From positions 1 through 42,779 of the forward strand of contig JAKSBD010000153.1 in the NCBI GenBank assembly GCA_022361295.1: 42,779 nucleotides of DNA, read 5' to 3'. Within the stretch, counting starts at the first letter, position 1. Each line of letters starts with the position of its first letter. A program made the position numbers and the translations under genes. This DNA comes from Bacteroidales bacterium (GTDB lineage: Bacteria; Bacteroidota; Bacteroidia; Bacteroidales; Marinilabiliaceae). The notes beneath the pieces were generated by a model. It made no database searches and was not told the origin of the DNA. It saw nothing but the letters and a program-made list of their open reading frames with translations. Of the stretch, positions 1-8,630 are shown piece by piece.

Positions 1-658
1 ATACTACCATAAAATAGTAGTTACTAACCGGATTTACAGTATATGTTTTGTCAACGATATGTGCGGCTTCTTCTGTTAATCCGGCCAAAAGCGGATCAAT
101 AGTACCAATAATAAGGTTGGCGCTAAAACCACCTGAAACGCCTGCAAAAGCAGCTGCCATTCCAACCAGCGGGTGGCGTTTTGCAACCAGAAAGATGACA
201 CCTCCAAGTGGCACCAGCAACACATAACCAACGCTGGAGGCAACATTCGAAACAACACCAGCCAAAATAATTACAAAGGTTAATAAGCCTTTAGGAGCAG
301 CTAATACCAGTTTTCGAATCAAGGCACCAATTAAATCTGACTTCTCAGCCAAACCAATACCCAGCATTGCCACAACTACAATTCCCATCGGGGCAAAACT
401 GGTGAAGTTTTTCACCATTTCTGTTAGTATGCGATTCAACCCTTCAACAGACAGCAGGTTAATTACATTAATAGCTTCTCCGGTAGTAGGGTGCTCAGCA
501 GTGGCTCCCATCCAGGCAAACAAGCCAGAGAACAGCAACACAACTACAGCAAAAATCCCAAACAACAGGGCCGGATGCGGCAGTATATTCCCTACTCTTT
601 CAACTCCATTTAAAAATATATCAACAAATGACTTTTTCTTTTTTACGGCTGTACCCAT
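1..658 (-). CDS. AbgT-family transporter, N-terminal part (runs off left edge)
   Basis: The minus strand is open from an ATG at 658 to the window edge, giving about 219 residues; the ORF track misses it because the 3' end lies outside. The translation starts [20 protein letters not shown] and carries the family-typical stretches [32 protein letters not shown] and [18 protein letters not shown]. Several hydrophobic helices are visible (about residues 28-50, 80-100, 115-165). AbgT-family proteins are inner-membrane carriers; known members import p-aminobenzoyl-glutamate or export sulfonamide-like drugs, so the substrate here cannot be fixed. Family proteins are about 500 residues, so less than half is present. 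It reads away from the LytTR operon, with a 355-base spacer between them. Confidence 0.9.
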   Translation of the reverse strand, partial: MGTAVKKKKSFVDIFLNGVERVGNILPHPALLFGIFAVVVLLFSGLFAWMGATAEHPTTGEAINVINLLSVEGLNRILTEMVKNFTSFAPMGIVVVAMLGIGLAEKSDLIGALIRKLVLAAPKGLLTFVIILAGVVSNVASSVGYVLLVPLGGVIFLVAKRHPLVGMAAAFAGVSGGFSANLIIGTIDPLLAGLTEEAAHIVDKTYTVNPVSNYYFMVV

Positions 659-1013
659 ACAATAAAAGTTTTACTATTATGAAAAGCCGAAAATATAAAA
701 AAAAGCAAAGCCCCGAAGAAGAAATGATTATACTAACGTGTGTTATACAGCATAGTGTTGATCAATGTTGATTTGTCTATTTGCTGATCTGAAAAACTGT
801 AGAATTGTCGAACCGTTGAACTGTTGAATAGTTGATAAGTATAATAGTTGAGCAAATAAACTGTTAAGTTATAGAACTGTAGAATCATCGAAGTCGAAAT
901 CCACTGTAACTAACAACCAATATCCCCTAATCAAACATTTCAACATCATAAATCCACACATCTCACATCCCAACATCATAAATCATAAATCATAAATCAT
1001 AAATCCACACATC
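659..1013. repeat. Intergenic stretch with degenerate short-word repeats
   Basis: No gene is seen in these 355 bases. About 790-900 contains loosely repeated words built on gttgaa/ctgtagaa (for example ccgttgaactgttgaatag). About 970-1000 holds a clean tandem run of the 7-mer cataaat (cataaatcataaatcataa). Similar low-complexity filler occurs near 28290-28325 and 38325-38370. It lies downstream of the LytTR regulator gene and upstream of the transporter, so it would hold the terminator of the first and the promoter of the second, but I cannot point to either. Confidence 0.6.
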
Positions 1014-1793
1014 CTATATCCCTGCCCCACTAAACCAGTTTTTAAAATGAGAAACCTTTTCGCGGCTAACAATCACTTCTTTGTCAAATGGCATTTCAAA
1101 CTGAATTTTCAGGCGACTGTTGGAGTGCACCAACACATCCTGGATATGATTTATATTGACGATGAAAGAACGACTAATGCGATAAAATGTAGCAGGATTA
1201 AGCATTTCCTCCAACTCCTCCAGCTTAAAGTCAATAATGTAACGGTTACCTTTAGTAGTTAAGATAAAGGCGTTACGACCTTCAGCATAGAAAAGCACAA
1301 TTTTATCGGCTGTAACTGACTTAATACGTTCACCCAGTTTCACCATGAAACGCTCCTTATATGTTTTTCGATAATGCAGTAATGCTTCATTCAATTCTTC
1401 CAGCTTTAATCGCTGACTGGCTGAGGAAAGGTTTTCGCGCAAGCTTTCAAGCTTTTCCATACTTCTGAATAAATCATCGTAGTCCAATGGTTTTAAAAGG
1501 TAATCAATACTATTGACCTTAAAAGCCTGAATGGCATATTCATTATAGGCTGTGGTGAAGATGACGGGTAAATTCAGCTGGGTTTTATTAAATATTTCAA
1601 AACTTAAGCCATCGGATAAATGAATATCCATAAAAATAAGATCAGCTGTATTTAAAGGATTTGATAACCATTCAACACTTGCCACAATCGACCCCAGCTC
1701 ACCAACTACTTCAATATTACTATCATATCGGTTTAACAAGTGCTTCAGATTATCTACAGCAGGTTTTTCATCTTCTATAATTAGTACTCTCAT
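1014..1793 (-). CDS. LytTR-family response regulator
   Basis: 259 residues, normal for the LytR/AlgR class. The N-terminal receiver domain (about 1-120) has the acidic pair in IIEDE, the phosphoacceptor Asp56 in FMDIHL, a Thr in FTTAYNE and the conserved Lys in YLLKPLDY. The C-terminal LytTR DNA-binding domain (about 150-255) shows YAEGRNAFILTTKGNRYI and FYRISRSFIVNINHI. It would bind direct repeats at target promoters when phosphorylated. It is the last gene of a three-gene minus-strand operon, 11 bases after the upstream kinase-like gene and with the canonical kinase gene two positions upstream. Targets are not evident in the window. Confidence 0.95.
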   Translation of the reverse strand: MRVLIIEDEKPAVDNLKHLLNRYDSNIEVVGELGSIVASVEWLSNPLNTADLIFMDIHLSDGLSFEIFNKTQLNLPVIFTTAYNEYAIQAFKVNSIDYLLKPLDYDDLFRSMEKLESLRENLSSASQRLKLEELNEALLHYRKTYKERFMVKLGERIKSVTADKIVLFYAEGRNAFILTTKGNRYIIDFKLEELEEMLNPATFYRISRSFIVNINHIQDVLVHSNSRLKIQFEMPFDKEVIVSREKVSHFKNWFSGAGI

Positions 1794-1804
1794 GTTGGTT
1801 CAGA

Positions 1805-2899
1805 TTATTCTTCCTCTATCTCAAATAAAGGTATATTGATGTGTATTTGTTGATTGTCGTGAGATATTTCCAGTTGCTTACTATCACTAAAAAACGAATA
1901 AGCTTTATTAATAAGAGATAAGTTCCATTCGCTATTACCATTAAGGCCAATTTTAGGATTATGACGACAGCTAAATTTCAGGTTATCACCATCATTCACT
2001 AAAAGAATATGCAATGGCTGATATTCATTGATAATAGACCTGCTAACCAACTCCTGGATTAAAGAAGATAAAGTACAGGGAATAATCTGTCGATACATCC
2101 AGTCATCAGATAAGCGATGTTCAAATGTAATGGTGTTACTATGCTTTACATTTAGTATATGAAGCAATGATTTACTTAATTGTAATTCTTGCTGAAGCTC
2201 AACCAGCTCAACATGTCGGTTATCCAGATTGTAGCGGTATATTTTAGATAAGTGATTAACAAAATGCTCTGCCAGGCGTGGTTGTGAGTGCACTATTGAA
2301 ATCAAATTCTCTAATCCGTCATAAAGCAACTTGGGATTAATCTGCATTTTAAACTTTTCCAGATCTGTCTCCATCCCTTTTCTCAGATCCTTTTCCTGCT
2401 TGTAGTGTATTTGCTTATGAACGGCTAAAAACGATGTACTTACATGTATAATTGCATACAAAATGGCCATCACCCCATACACACTATTAAAGACTATTAA
2501 CTCAGAGCCAAAATCATTAATGTATAAAACAAACCTGAAGTAAATACCTACCAGTAAACTAATAAGAAGGACTGATACAATCAGGCAAATAAATGGAATC
2601 AATACAATACGCATTGAATGGCTGATTTCTTTTGATGCAATGTTTGATCCGGCATTAGCTTTAAGCTTTTCCATCAATGGGAAGCGCTTATCTATCTGTA
2701 TCAGCAAGGCCCGCAGACTCTCAAAAAGAGTAAATGTGAGCAATGTGGTCACCGCAACTTCCTGGCTAAAGAAATGGGAACTAAACTGATCAAGTGTATC
2801 GAACACCAGCAATATTAAAACATAAGCTACCACACCTAATGGGAATGGTAGCAGAAAACGGAGCCACTTTTGCTGATTATTTATTGTGAATGTCTTCAT
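1805..2899 (-). CDS. LytS-like membrane protein, apparent pseudo-histidine kinase
   Basis: 364 residues with about four membrane segments (about 15-35, 47-65, 97-122, 138-160), followed by a region that aligns in layout with the His_kinase domain of LytS-type sensors. Where intact family members read INPHFLFN, this one reads MQINPKLLYDGLENL, so the phosphoacceptor His is Lys190. The ATPase part is also worn: the usual N-box (LVENAVKH in the neighbour) is replaced by SLIQELVSRS, and I find no clear G-box. Phosphotransfer by this protein alone is therefore unlikely. It sits between the intact kinase gene (10 bases upstream) and the response regulator gene (11 bases downstream), which suggests a partner or modulator of that kinase, perhaps as a heterodimer. 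The role is inference. Confidence 0.85.
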   Translation of the reverse strand: MKTFTINNQQKWLRFLLPFPLGVVAYVLILLVFDTLDQFSSHFFSQEVAVTTLLTFTLFESLRALLIQIDKRFPLMEKLKANAGSNIASKEISHSMRIVLIPFICLIVSVLLISLLVGIYFRFVLYINDFGSELIVFNSVYGVMAILYAIIHVSTSFLAVHKQIHYKQEKDLRKGMETDLEKFKMQINPKLLYDGLENLISIVHSQPRLAEHFVNHLSKIYRYNLDNRHVELVELQQELQLSKSLLHILNVKHSNTITFEHRLSDDWMYRQIIPCTLSSLIQELVSRSIINEYQPLHILLVNDGDNLKFSCRHNPKIGLNGNSEWNLSLINKAYSFFSDSKQLEISHDNQQIHINIPLFEIEEE

Positions 2900-2909
2900 T
2901 CCAAACTCT

Positions 2910-4028
2910 TTAATACCTGATAACCTTTTGCTTTAACAACAATGGCAATATAACCATAAACGACTCATCCTTAGTTATCTCAACCTCTTGCTTGGTAAAA
3001 TAAGCATATCGTTTCTTAATATTCTCCAGTCCTATTTTGTGCGACACATGCCGTTCCGGTTTCTTAAGTAATTGATTATCTACTTCTATAAAACCAGGTT
3101 TTCGCTCAAAATTATTCACCACTTCAATACCATTGTTCTTATTAGATCGTATACATATTTTTAAAGGTTTTTCTTCAGAGAAGTGATTGTGCTTAACGGC
3201 GTTTTCTACCAGTAGTTGCAATGTCATTGGCGGAATATAGCTTGAGCTTGCCTGAGCATTCAGATCAATATTCAGCTCAAGAGCTTTTTCGAACCGAATG
3301 CGCAACAAAAAGTAATACGCCTTAATGAAGTCGACCTCATTACGTACAGATACCAATTCTTTCTGATGACTATTGAGAATGTAACTGAATGTTTGGGCAA
3401 ACTTACGGATAAATCCCTCGGTGGTAGATGCATCACGATGAATAAGTGATGCAATTGTATTTAGCGTGTTGAACAGGTAATGCGGACTCAATTGGCTCTT
3501 TAGTATCTCATACTGCAGTTTCAATCGCTCCCTCACCATCTTTTCACTTTCAATATTGGCCTGAATAAAGCTGGTAAACGAATATTGATATAAATCGACC
3601 AGTATAAAAACCAGGTTCGAAAGCAGGAAAATAATAAAGAATTTAATGGTGGCATCACCTTTCTCCTCCATAAAAAGTGCAAAGGAAATGTTATCGTACT
3701 TTATGGCAATCAATAGTTTTATGCATATCCACAAAAATATGGCAGCAACAATAGTATTGGATACAAACTGAATTAAAAAGCGTGAAGGCATCCCTTTTAT
3801 CCATGGATAAACAATATTAAGCAATCTGGTCAACAAGGTGAGTATACCAAATATAAGCCAGGAGCTAAGTGTAAAAAAGGAAATTGAGTCAATATTATCA
3901 GATAGCACCGGAAGGGTACCATTTTCGCTGTAAAACAAGTACAGAAAAATCAGTACCCCATATAAGGTACTGACCAGTATCTGTGTTACCAGCTTTTTCG
4001 AAGAGTATAATTGGGTGTTGGTTGTCAT
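2910..4028 (-). CDS. LytS-family sensor histidine kinase
   Basis: 372 residues with four predicted membrane helices (about 15-33, 48-70, 84-110, 128-150) and no large extracytoplasmic sensor domain. A short coiled linker leads to the catalytic region with phosphoacceptor His183 in SQLSPHYLFNTLN. The ATP-binding part has the N-box in LQLLVENAVKHNHF and a G-box-like KIGLENIKKRYAYF. This is the His_kinase/HATPase_c arrangement paired with LytTR regulators throughout Bacteroidota. It is the first gene of the operon and should phosphorylate the regulator encoded at 1014-1793. The signal is unknown; with short loops the stimulus is probably sensed in or at the membrane, or through the pseudokinase. 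Confidence 0.95.
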   Translation of the reverse strand: MTTNTQLYSSKKLVTQILVSTLYGVLIFLYLFYSENGTLPVLSDNIDSISFFTLSSWLIFGILTLLTRLLNIVYPWIKGMPSRFLIQFVSNTIVAAIFLWICIKLLIAIKYDNISFALFMEEKGDATIKFFIIFLLSNLVFILVDLYQYSFTSFIQANIESEKMVRERLKLQYEILKSQLSPHYLFNTLNTIASLIHRDASTTEGFIRKFAQTFSYILNSHQKELVSVRNEVDFIKAYYFLLRIRFEKALELNIDLNAQASSSYIPPMTLQLLVENAVKHNHFSEEKPLKICIRSNKNNGIEVVNNFERKPGFIEVDNQLLKKPERHVSHKIGLENIKKRYAYFTKQEVEITKDESFMVILPLLLKQKVIRY

Positions 4029-4083
4029 TGAAATACTAAGTTAATGGATTAATTTAGATCTCAAAAAGGTATATGTCAATGAA

Positions 4084-4124
4084 AAAGGATAAAATAGTCT
4101 TAAATTAAGACTATTTTATCCTTT
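4084..4124 (-). terminator. Long perfect hairpin terminator
   Basis: Two perfectly complementary 20-base arms (4084-4103 and 4105-4124) form an A/T-rich hairpin, beginning aaaggataaaatagtctta on the plus strand. It lies 8 bases past the stop of the 617-residue protein gene and just upstream of the kinase operon, so it should end transcription of the former on the minus strand. Confidence 0.8.
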
Positions 4125-4131
4125 CTGCCCT

Positions 4132-5985
4132 TTAGCTTAAGGTGCGTAAAATGCGATTCTTATCGTATTCTGACTCTAAGTCTTTAGCCATCGACTTGAA
4201 AATGTAGGCGGTTGATGAGTTTTTGTTATTGATATGAGAACTTAGCCTTACCAGAACAGCTGCCTTTTCAACATCAACATCAATTTGTTGCGTACACTCA
4301 ATAACTTTTGCAGCCAGCGTTTCGTTCATGGCAGGACTGTCAATAACGTAACGCAACAACTCTTCAATTGTACTGTTTTGATCCATACGGTTAATCAGAC
4401 GGAAAAACTGATTGTAATTATTTTCAGACAATGGAAATTGCGCTATCACCTCGCGCATAACAGCTCCTGTTCCATGCTGAAAATCTCCAACTAAACGATC
4501 AAGTGTTCTTAACAAACGATACATCGCTGCTTCTTCCAATTTGTTTTTATTTAATAAATCGAGCATAACATTATACATCTCCATTTCACTATCAAGACCA
4601 TTTAATGTTTCAAAGTAAGCATCCACCACTTCTTCATCATTAATAAACAAGCGATTGGCTTTGCGCAAAATTAAACCACGCTGACTGTTAGATGATATAC
4701 CCCTGGCTGTCTTTAAATAGTTCAACAAAGTCGTTTTATCACTCTTTTTCTTACCCGACTCAAGTGCTGCATCCAATAAAGCAGTTGTAATTTCTCCTTT
4801 TAAGATATAATAGCTATCCGACATATCATCCAACACATCTCTGTATGCATCCATCACTACATCATCCTTTGGTAAATAAGGGATTAAGTATAACATTAAA
4901 GCACCCTTTTCTCTTTCTGACGAAAAGTCATCAATAGCCTGCAACATACTTATCCAGCTATCGTTTGATAATTTTTTAGTCTTAACAAGGTGCTTTAATA
5001 CATTCCCTTTCTCTGAGTTAATTTCCATCTCCTCAATTATGTCGAAATAACCTTTTCTGATAGCGAATTCATCAGTATAGAATTGATTGAAAATACGCAA
5101 CGTAGATCCTCGTTCAGTATTATAGTCATGAGTTGAAGTAGCATCAAGTAATGCTGACAACTGTTCAGTATTCAATTTATAGTTTTCAAGAATGTGACGT
5201 ATTAATGTGCCTTTAGTACTGTTTGAGCGCACCTCTTCAATCTCGTTTAAAACAGGAACGATATCCTCGTTTTTCAATTGATTGTCAAATACCAGTGTTT
5301 TTAGGAATGTATTTTTCGAAGCAGAACTACCTGATTTGTATGATGATGTTTTGATGGTAAAAACATTCCATTCACTCGAATAAGTATAAGTTGAACTTGA
5401 TGGTAAATCTTCCATCACTTCTAACACTGCTCTTAATCCTTTTTTATTATATAACTGACGGACGCGGGATTCTACGCCTAAATCACTTCGTTTAACAATA
5501 TCAGGCAGAACTTCACCCAGCCACTTCTTACCTTCCGGATTAAAAGCAGTTTCTGTTTTACCAACGTAGTATTCGTATGTTATCGTGCCTTTGTCATCAG
5601 CATGAATAAATAAACGTCTGTTATTTCCAAAAGCTGTTTTATTAATTTCAACAAAACCGTTGGCCGAAATGCCGGTAATCATTTTATTATCCTCTGATAA
5701 TTCAATAACACCTTTGTATTTTAAATCAAACGGAAAATCAGACGATGCCGAACTAATTTTAACCTCTTTGCGATAATCTGCTGCCCGGAACTCAGCAACG
5801 GCCTCACGCACCTCTTCACGAGCTTTACGATACTCCGCGCGCAATTCATCATAAATGGCGCGTTCTGCCTTTTGTTTCTTATGCTTGTTATCATCCGCCA
5901 TTGCCGTTTGAAAGACTGATGATAAAAATACAGCCAACAAAACAGCAACACTTAATTTGGTCCGATGTGTAAATATTGCTCTCAT
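4132..5985 (-). CDS. Secreted alpha-helical repeat protein of unknown function
   Basis: 617 residues. Residues 1-30 form a clear Sec signal peptide ending AMA before DDNKHKKQKAER, so the protein is exported. Residues 31-75 are highly charged and probably helical; 75-180 looks like a small beta-rich domain. From about 235 to the end it is built from loosely repeated helical units of roughly 35-45 residues with a recurring pattern of the kind NSEKGNVLKHL, EREKGALMLYL and NSQRGLILRKA, suggesting an alpha-solenoid. Similar repeat segments are known to me from the periplasmic parts of some Bacteroidota M56/BlaR-like proteins, but no peptidase motif is present. The gene stands alone, upstream of the LytS operon and in the same direction. 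No function is proposed. Confidence 0.85.
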   Translation of the reverse strand: MRAIFTHRTKLSVAVLLAVFLSSVFQTAMADDNKHKKQKAERAIYDELRAEYRKAREEVREAVAEFRAADYRKEVKISSASSDFPFDLKYKGVIELSEDNKMITGISANGFVEINKTAFGNNRRLFIHADDKGTITYEYYVGKTETAFNPEGKKWLGEVLPDIVKRSDLGVESRVRQLYNKKGLRAVLEVMEDLPSSSTYTYSSEWNVFTIKTSSYKSGSSASKNTFLKTLVFDNQLKNEDIVPVLNEIEEVRSNSTKGTLIRHILENYKLNTEQLSALLDATSTHDYNTERGSTLRIFNQFYTDEFAIRKGYFDIIEEMEINSEKGNVLKHLVKTKKLSNDSWISMLQAIDDFSSEREKGALMLYLIPYLPKDDVVMDAYRDVLDDMSDSYYILKGEITTALLDAALESGKKKSDKTTLLNYLKTARGISSNSQRGLILRKANRLFINDEEVVDAYFETLNGLDSEMEMYNVMLDLLNKNKLEEAAMYRLLRTLDRLVGDFQHGTGAVMREVIAQFPLSENNYNQFFRLINRMDQNSTIEELLRYVIDSPAMNETLAAKVIECTQQIDVDVEKAAVLVRLSSHINNKNSSTAYIFKSMAKDLESEYDKNRILRTLS

Positions 5986-6143
5986 AGGTATATTGTTTTA
6001 GTTGTTCATAAACATTATTTGACAATACAATATTAAAACAAGACTTCCCCTAAGAAAAACGAAAAGTAGTGAGTTGTATTAAAAATGTAGTGAATTGTAG
6101 ATGTCGTGAAGCGGAAGAAAATTTATCTGATCTATGGTAAAAA

Positions 6144-6172
6144 AAAGACCCTAAGTTATCCTTAGAGTCTTT
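6144..6172 (-). terminator. Terminator after aldo-keto reductase gene
   Basis: Arms aaagaccctaag (6144-6155) and cttagagtcttt (6161-6172) pair with one mismatch around a 5-base loop. On the minus strand the stem is followed by a run of T (plus-strand aaaaaaa at about 6139-6146). It lies about 35 bases past the stop of the reductase gene. Confidence 0.75.
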
Positions 6173-6206
6173 ATACAATACTATTAATATGAGTGGGGTA
6201 TAAAAT

Positions 6207-7202
6207 TTACAAAACCGGTTTACAAATTGCATCAATGGATTTTAATTCCTCATCTGTAAACTCCAGATTATTCAGGGCAACGAGATTATTAGCCAGTTGC
6301 TGTGATGATGAAGCACCAACCAACACCGATGTAACTGTTTTGTTACTTAACAGCCATGCAATAGCCATTTGCGCCAACGACTGATCACGGTTTTGTGCCA
6401 TATTGTTTAGAGATACAATTGCATTTCGTTTCTCTTCCGTTAAGGCCGATTCTTTTAGAAAATGCGCCTTGGCCATTCGCGAATCAGCAGGAATCTCTTT
6501 CAGATAACGATCGGTCAACAATCCCTGAGCCAGAGGTGAAAACGGAATACACCCAATACCTCTTTTATCCAACACTTCTGTTAACCCATCTTCAACCCAG
6601 CGGTCAAACATATTATATCGTGGCTGATGAATAAGGCATGGTGTGCCTAACTCACGTAAAATGGATTCAGCCTTTTGCGTTTGTTCAGCATTGTAATTTG
6701 ACAAGCCAACATACAAGGCCTTCCCCTGACGTACAATTAAATCAAGAGCAGCCATTGTTTCTTCCATGGGCGTATCAGGATCAGGGCGGTGGTGATAAAA
6801 AACATCAACATATTCCAAACCCATTCGTTTAAGGCTTTGGTCAAGACTTGAAACCAGATATTTCTTTGAGCCCCATTCTCCATAAGGGCCATCCCACATA
6901 AGATATCCAGCTTTGGTTGAAATAACCAACTCATCGCGGTAAGCATTCATATCCTGTTTCAGCACCTTTCCCAGTGTTTCTTCAGCCGATCCCGGAATCG
7001 GGCCGTAATTATTAGCCAGGTCAAAGTGTGTTACCCCGTTATCAAAGGCATATAACAATATATCACGTGCATTACTATACACATCCTCTGAACCAAAGTT
7101 ATGCCACAAACCCAATGAGATAGCAGGTAGTTTTAACCCACTGCGACCACAACGGTTGTAGAGCATATTATCATATCGTTTTTTCGAAGCCAAATAATCC
7201 AT
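6207..7202 (-). CDS. gpr: Aldo/keto reductase, YghZ/Gpr-like (L-glyceraldehyde 3-phosphate reductase family)
   Basis: 331 residues of TIM-barrel NADPH-dependent aldo/keto reductase. It closely follows E. coli YghZ (Gpr): YNRCGRSGLKLPAISLGLWH, THFDLANNYGPIPGSAEETLG (catalytic Asp and Tyr), ISTKAGYLMWDGPYG (catalytic Lys), the RMGLEYVDVFYHHRPD stretch and the C-terminal NADPH loop SVLVGASSSQQL. E. coli YghZ reduces L-glyceraldehyde 3-phosphate and methylglyoxal, so detoxification of reactive triose phosphates is the likely role. Length is close to the 346 of YghZ. It follows the M64 peptidase gene by 11 bases on the same strand and they probably share a transcript, without an obvious functional link. 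Confidence 0.9.
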   Translation of the reverse strand: MDYLASKKRYDNMLYNRCGRSGLKLPAISLGLWHNFGSEDVYSNARDILLYAFDNGVTHFDLANNYGPIPGSAEETLGKVLKQDMNAYRDELVISTKAGYLMWDGPYGEWGSKKYLVSSLDQSLKRMGLEYVDVFYHHRPDPDTPMEETMAALDLIVRQGKALYVGLSNYNAEQTQKAESILRELGTPCLIHQPRYNMFDRWVEDGLTEVLDKRGIGCIPFSPLAQGLLTDRYLKEIPADSRMAKAHFLKESALTEEKRNAIVSLNNMAQNRDQSLAQMAIAWLLSNKTVTSVLVGASSSQQLANNLVALNNLEFTDEELKSIDAICKPVL

Positions 7203-7213
7203 TTTCTTTTGTT

Positions 7214-8494
7214 TTAATCCGTTACAAACTCTATCATTTCAGTTAAAGCCTCCTGGCAGGCCGGGCAGAATCCTTTTGCCTCATTGGTCTTCATACGGCA
7301 ATTAACTGCCGGTCGGTACACTCCCTTTTCAACATAGCCTCCACCTTCAAAAACACCACACACATCCTCATATTTATTGTTTACAGGTGTTGGTATTGGT
7401 GTTGATTCATCTACCAAATGCTTCCATTTACTCTTAAAGTTAACCAATGTGGTGATATTTGGTTGCCATGGCTCCACCTTTAAATCAAAGAAATTTTGAT
7501 ATGCTACATCAGAAGTATAGTATTCGTCGGCCAAACCACCAAAACCATGTCCAATTTCATGCAGCATAACTTCCCTGGCTTTTGGATGGTCTGATGTACC
7601 TATGGAAAAATGGTTGTAAATCCCCCCTCCTCCATATTTTTCAGAGTTAACCAGCACACAGATGTGATCATAAGGTGCACATGCAGCAATATCCCGAATC
7701 GAAATAACATCACCGGTTTCCAGGTAACGATCTATGTAAAAAGTATTAAAAGATGAATTAACAGCCGTATTCACCCACTTATCCTTCCGTGGATTATCTG
7801 CCTCAGAATCAACTGAGGGCGAACATACTGCCCAGAAATTTATCTTATGCTTTTGCGTTTTATACGGCTCCATAGATAAAATATAATCGGCCATATCTTT
7901 TACATCAGCTTTGAATTTATCCATTTCATCCAATTGATAGCCCTCTGCAATAAAAGTAAAATCAACACTATTAGCAGGTTCACCGTTATCAACAACTTTA
8001 ACTACTTCATAATTCGGTAATTTTTCTTTTCTTATATTATCATCTTCAGGATTAATAAGCATCGTAAGCAGGGCATTATAAGTTCCATCTTTCCTGCGCT
8101 CATTAAGGGTGAATACCACCTCATTCTTCGGATAAGGAAAAGTTACCGTTTGATAAAAAGCTTTGTTAACGGTTTTTGCTTCTTCGGTTGTTCGCCACTC
8201 TTCAAACAAAGTACAAAACCCCCTTGAATAAATAACTTTATTACTTGCTTTATCTCTTATTGTGAAATGATATTCACCATACCCTTGTTTGTCAACGAAT
8301 TTTGTGGTGGAGCCTCCCCAAAAAGGTTCTTGTTTTAATTCTAACAAGTAAGCCGACTGTGTATGTTTATTACCGGCCAGAACCATATCAAGCCGCATGG
8401 AATGTTCCTTAAAATACATATCATAGTCAGTTTGAGCACTACTACATGCGCCAAATAGCAGGAAGCTGATAAATACAAAAATTACTGTTCTCAT
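7214..8494 (-). CDS. M64-family zinc metallopeptidase, lipoprotein
   Basis: 426 residues with an N-terminal lipoprotein signal (FVFISFLLFGAC, lipid attachment at Cys17). The catalytic part carries the M64 zinc motif HEIGHGFGGLADEYY around residue 310, and a C-terminal Cys-containing GFCPACQEALTEM typical of this family. The N-terminal about 150 residues match the beta-rich M64 prodomain-type region, with FTFIAEGYQLDEMDKF opening the catalytic domain. The family founder is the IgA peptidase of Clostridium ramosum, but most Bacteroidota members have unknown substrates; surface or periplasmic protein turnover is a safe reading. It is the first gene of a two-gene minus-strand unit with the aldo/keto reductase. 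Confidence 0.92.
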   Translation of the reverse strand: MRTVIFVFISFLLFGACSSAQTDYDMYFKEHSMRLDMVLAGNKHTQSAYLLELKQEPFWGGSTTKFVDKQGYGEYHFTIRDKASNKVIYSRGFCTLFEEWRTTEEAKTVNKAFYQTVTFPYPKNEVVFTLNERRKDGTYNALLTMLINPEDDNIRKEKLPNYEVVKVVDNGEPANSVDFTFIAEGYQLDEMDKFKADVKDMADYILSMEPYKTQKHKINFWAVCSPSVDSEADNPRKDKWVNTAVNSSFNTFYIDRYLETGDVISIRDIAACAPYDHICVLVNSEKYGGGGIYNHFSIGTSDHPKAREVMLHEIGHGFGGLADEYYTSDVAYQNFFDLKVEPWQPNITTLVNFKSKWKHLVDESTPIPTPVNNKYEDVCGVFEGGGYVEKGVYRPAVNCRMKTNEAKGFCPACQEALTEMIEFVTD

Positions 8495-8630
8495 AAAAGA
8501 CGAAATTACATTATCTTGTACAGGCGTTGCATCTGGTTTTTTTATTCTTTTGCACCTGTCAATTTATTTCAGATTATTTTTCTATACAATTATACTAGTT
8601 TTATAACACTTAAATCAGATTTTATTTCGT

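Noticed and set aside
402-665. 87-residue plus-strand ORF
   Set aside because: Antisense to the AbgT-family transporter, whose family motifs are clear.
970-1000. CRISPR array
   Set aside because: The repeat is a 7-base tandem without unique spacers.
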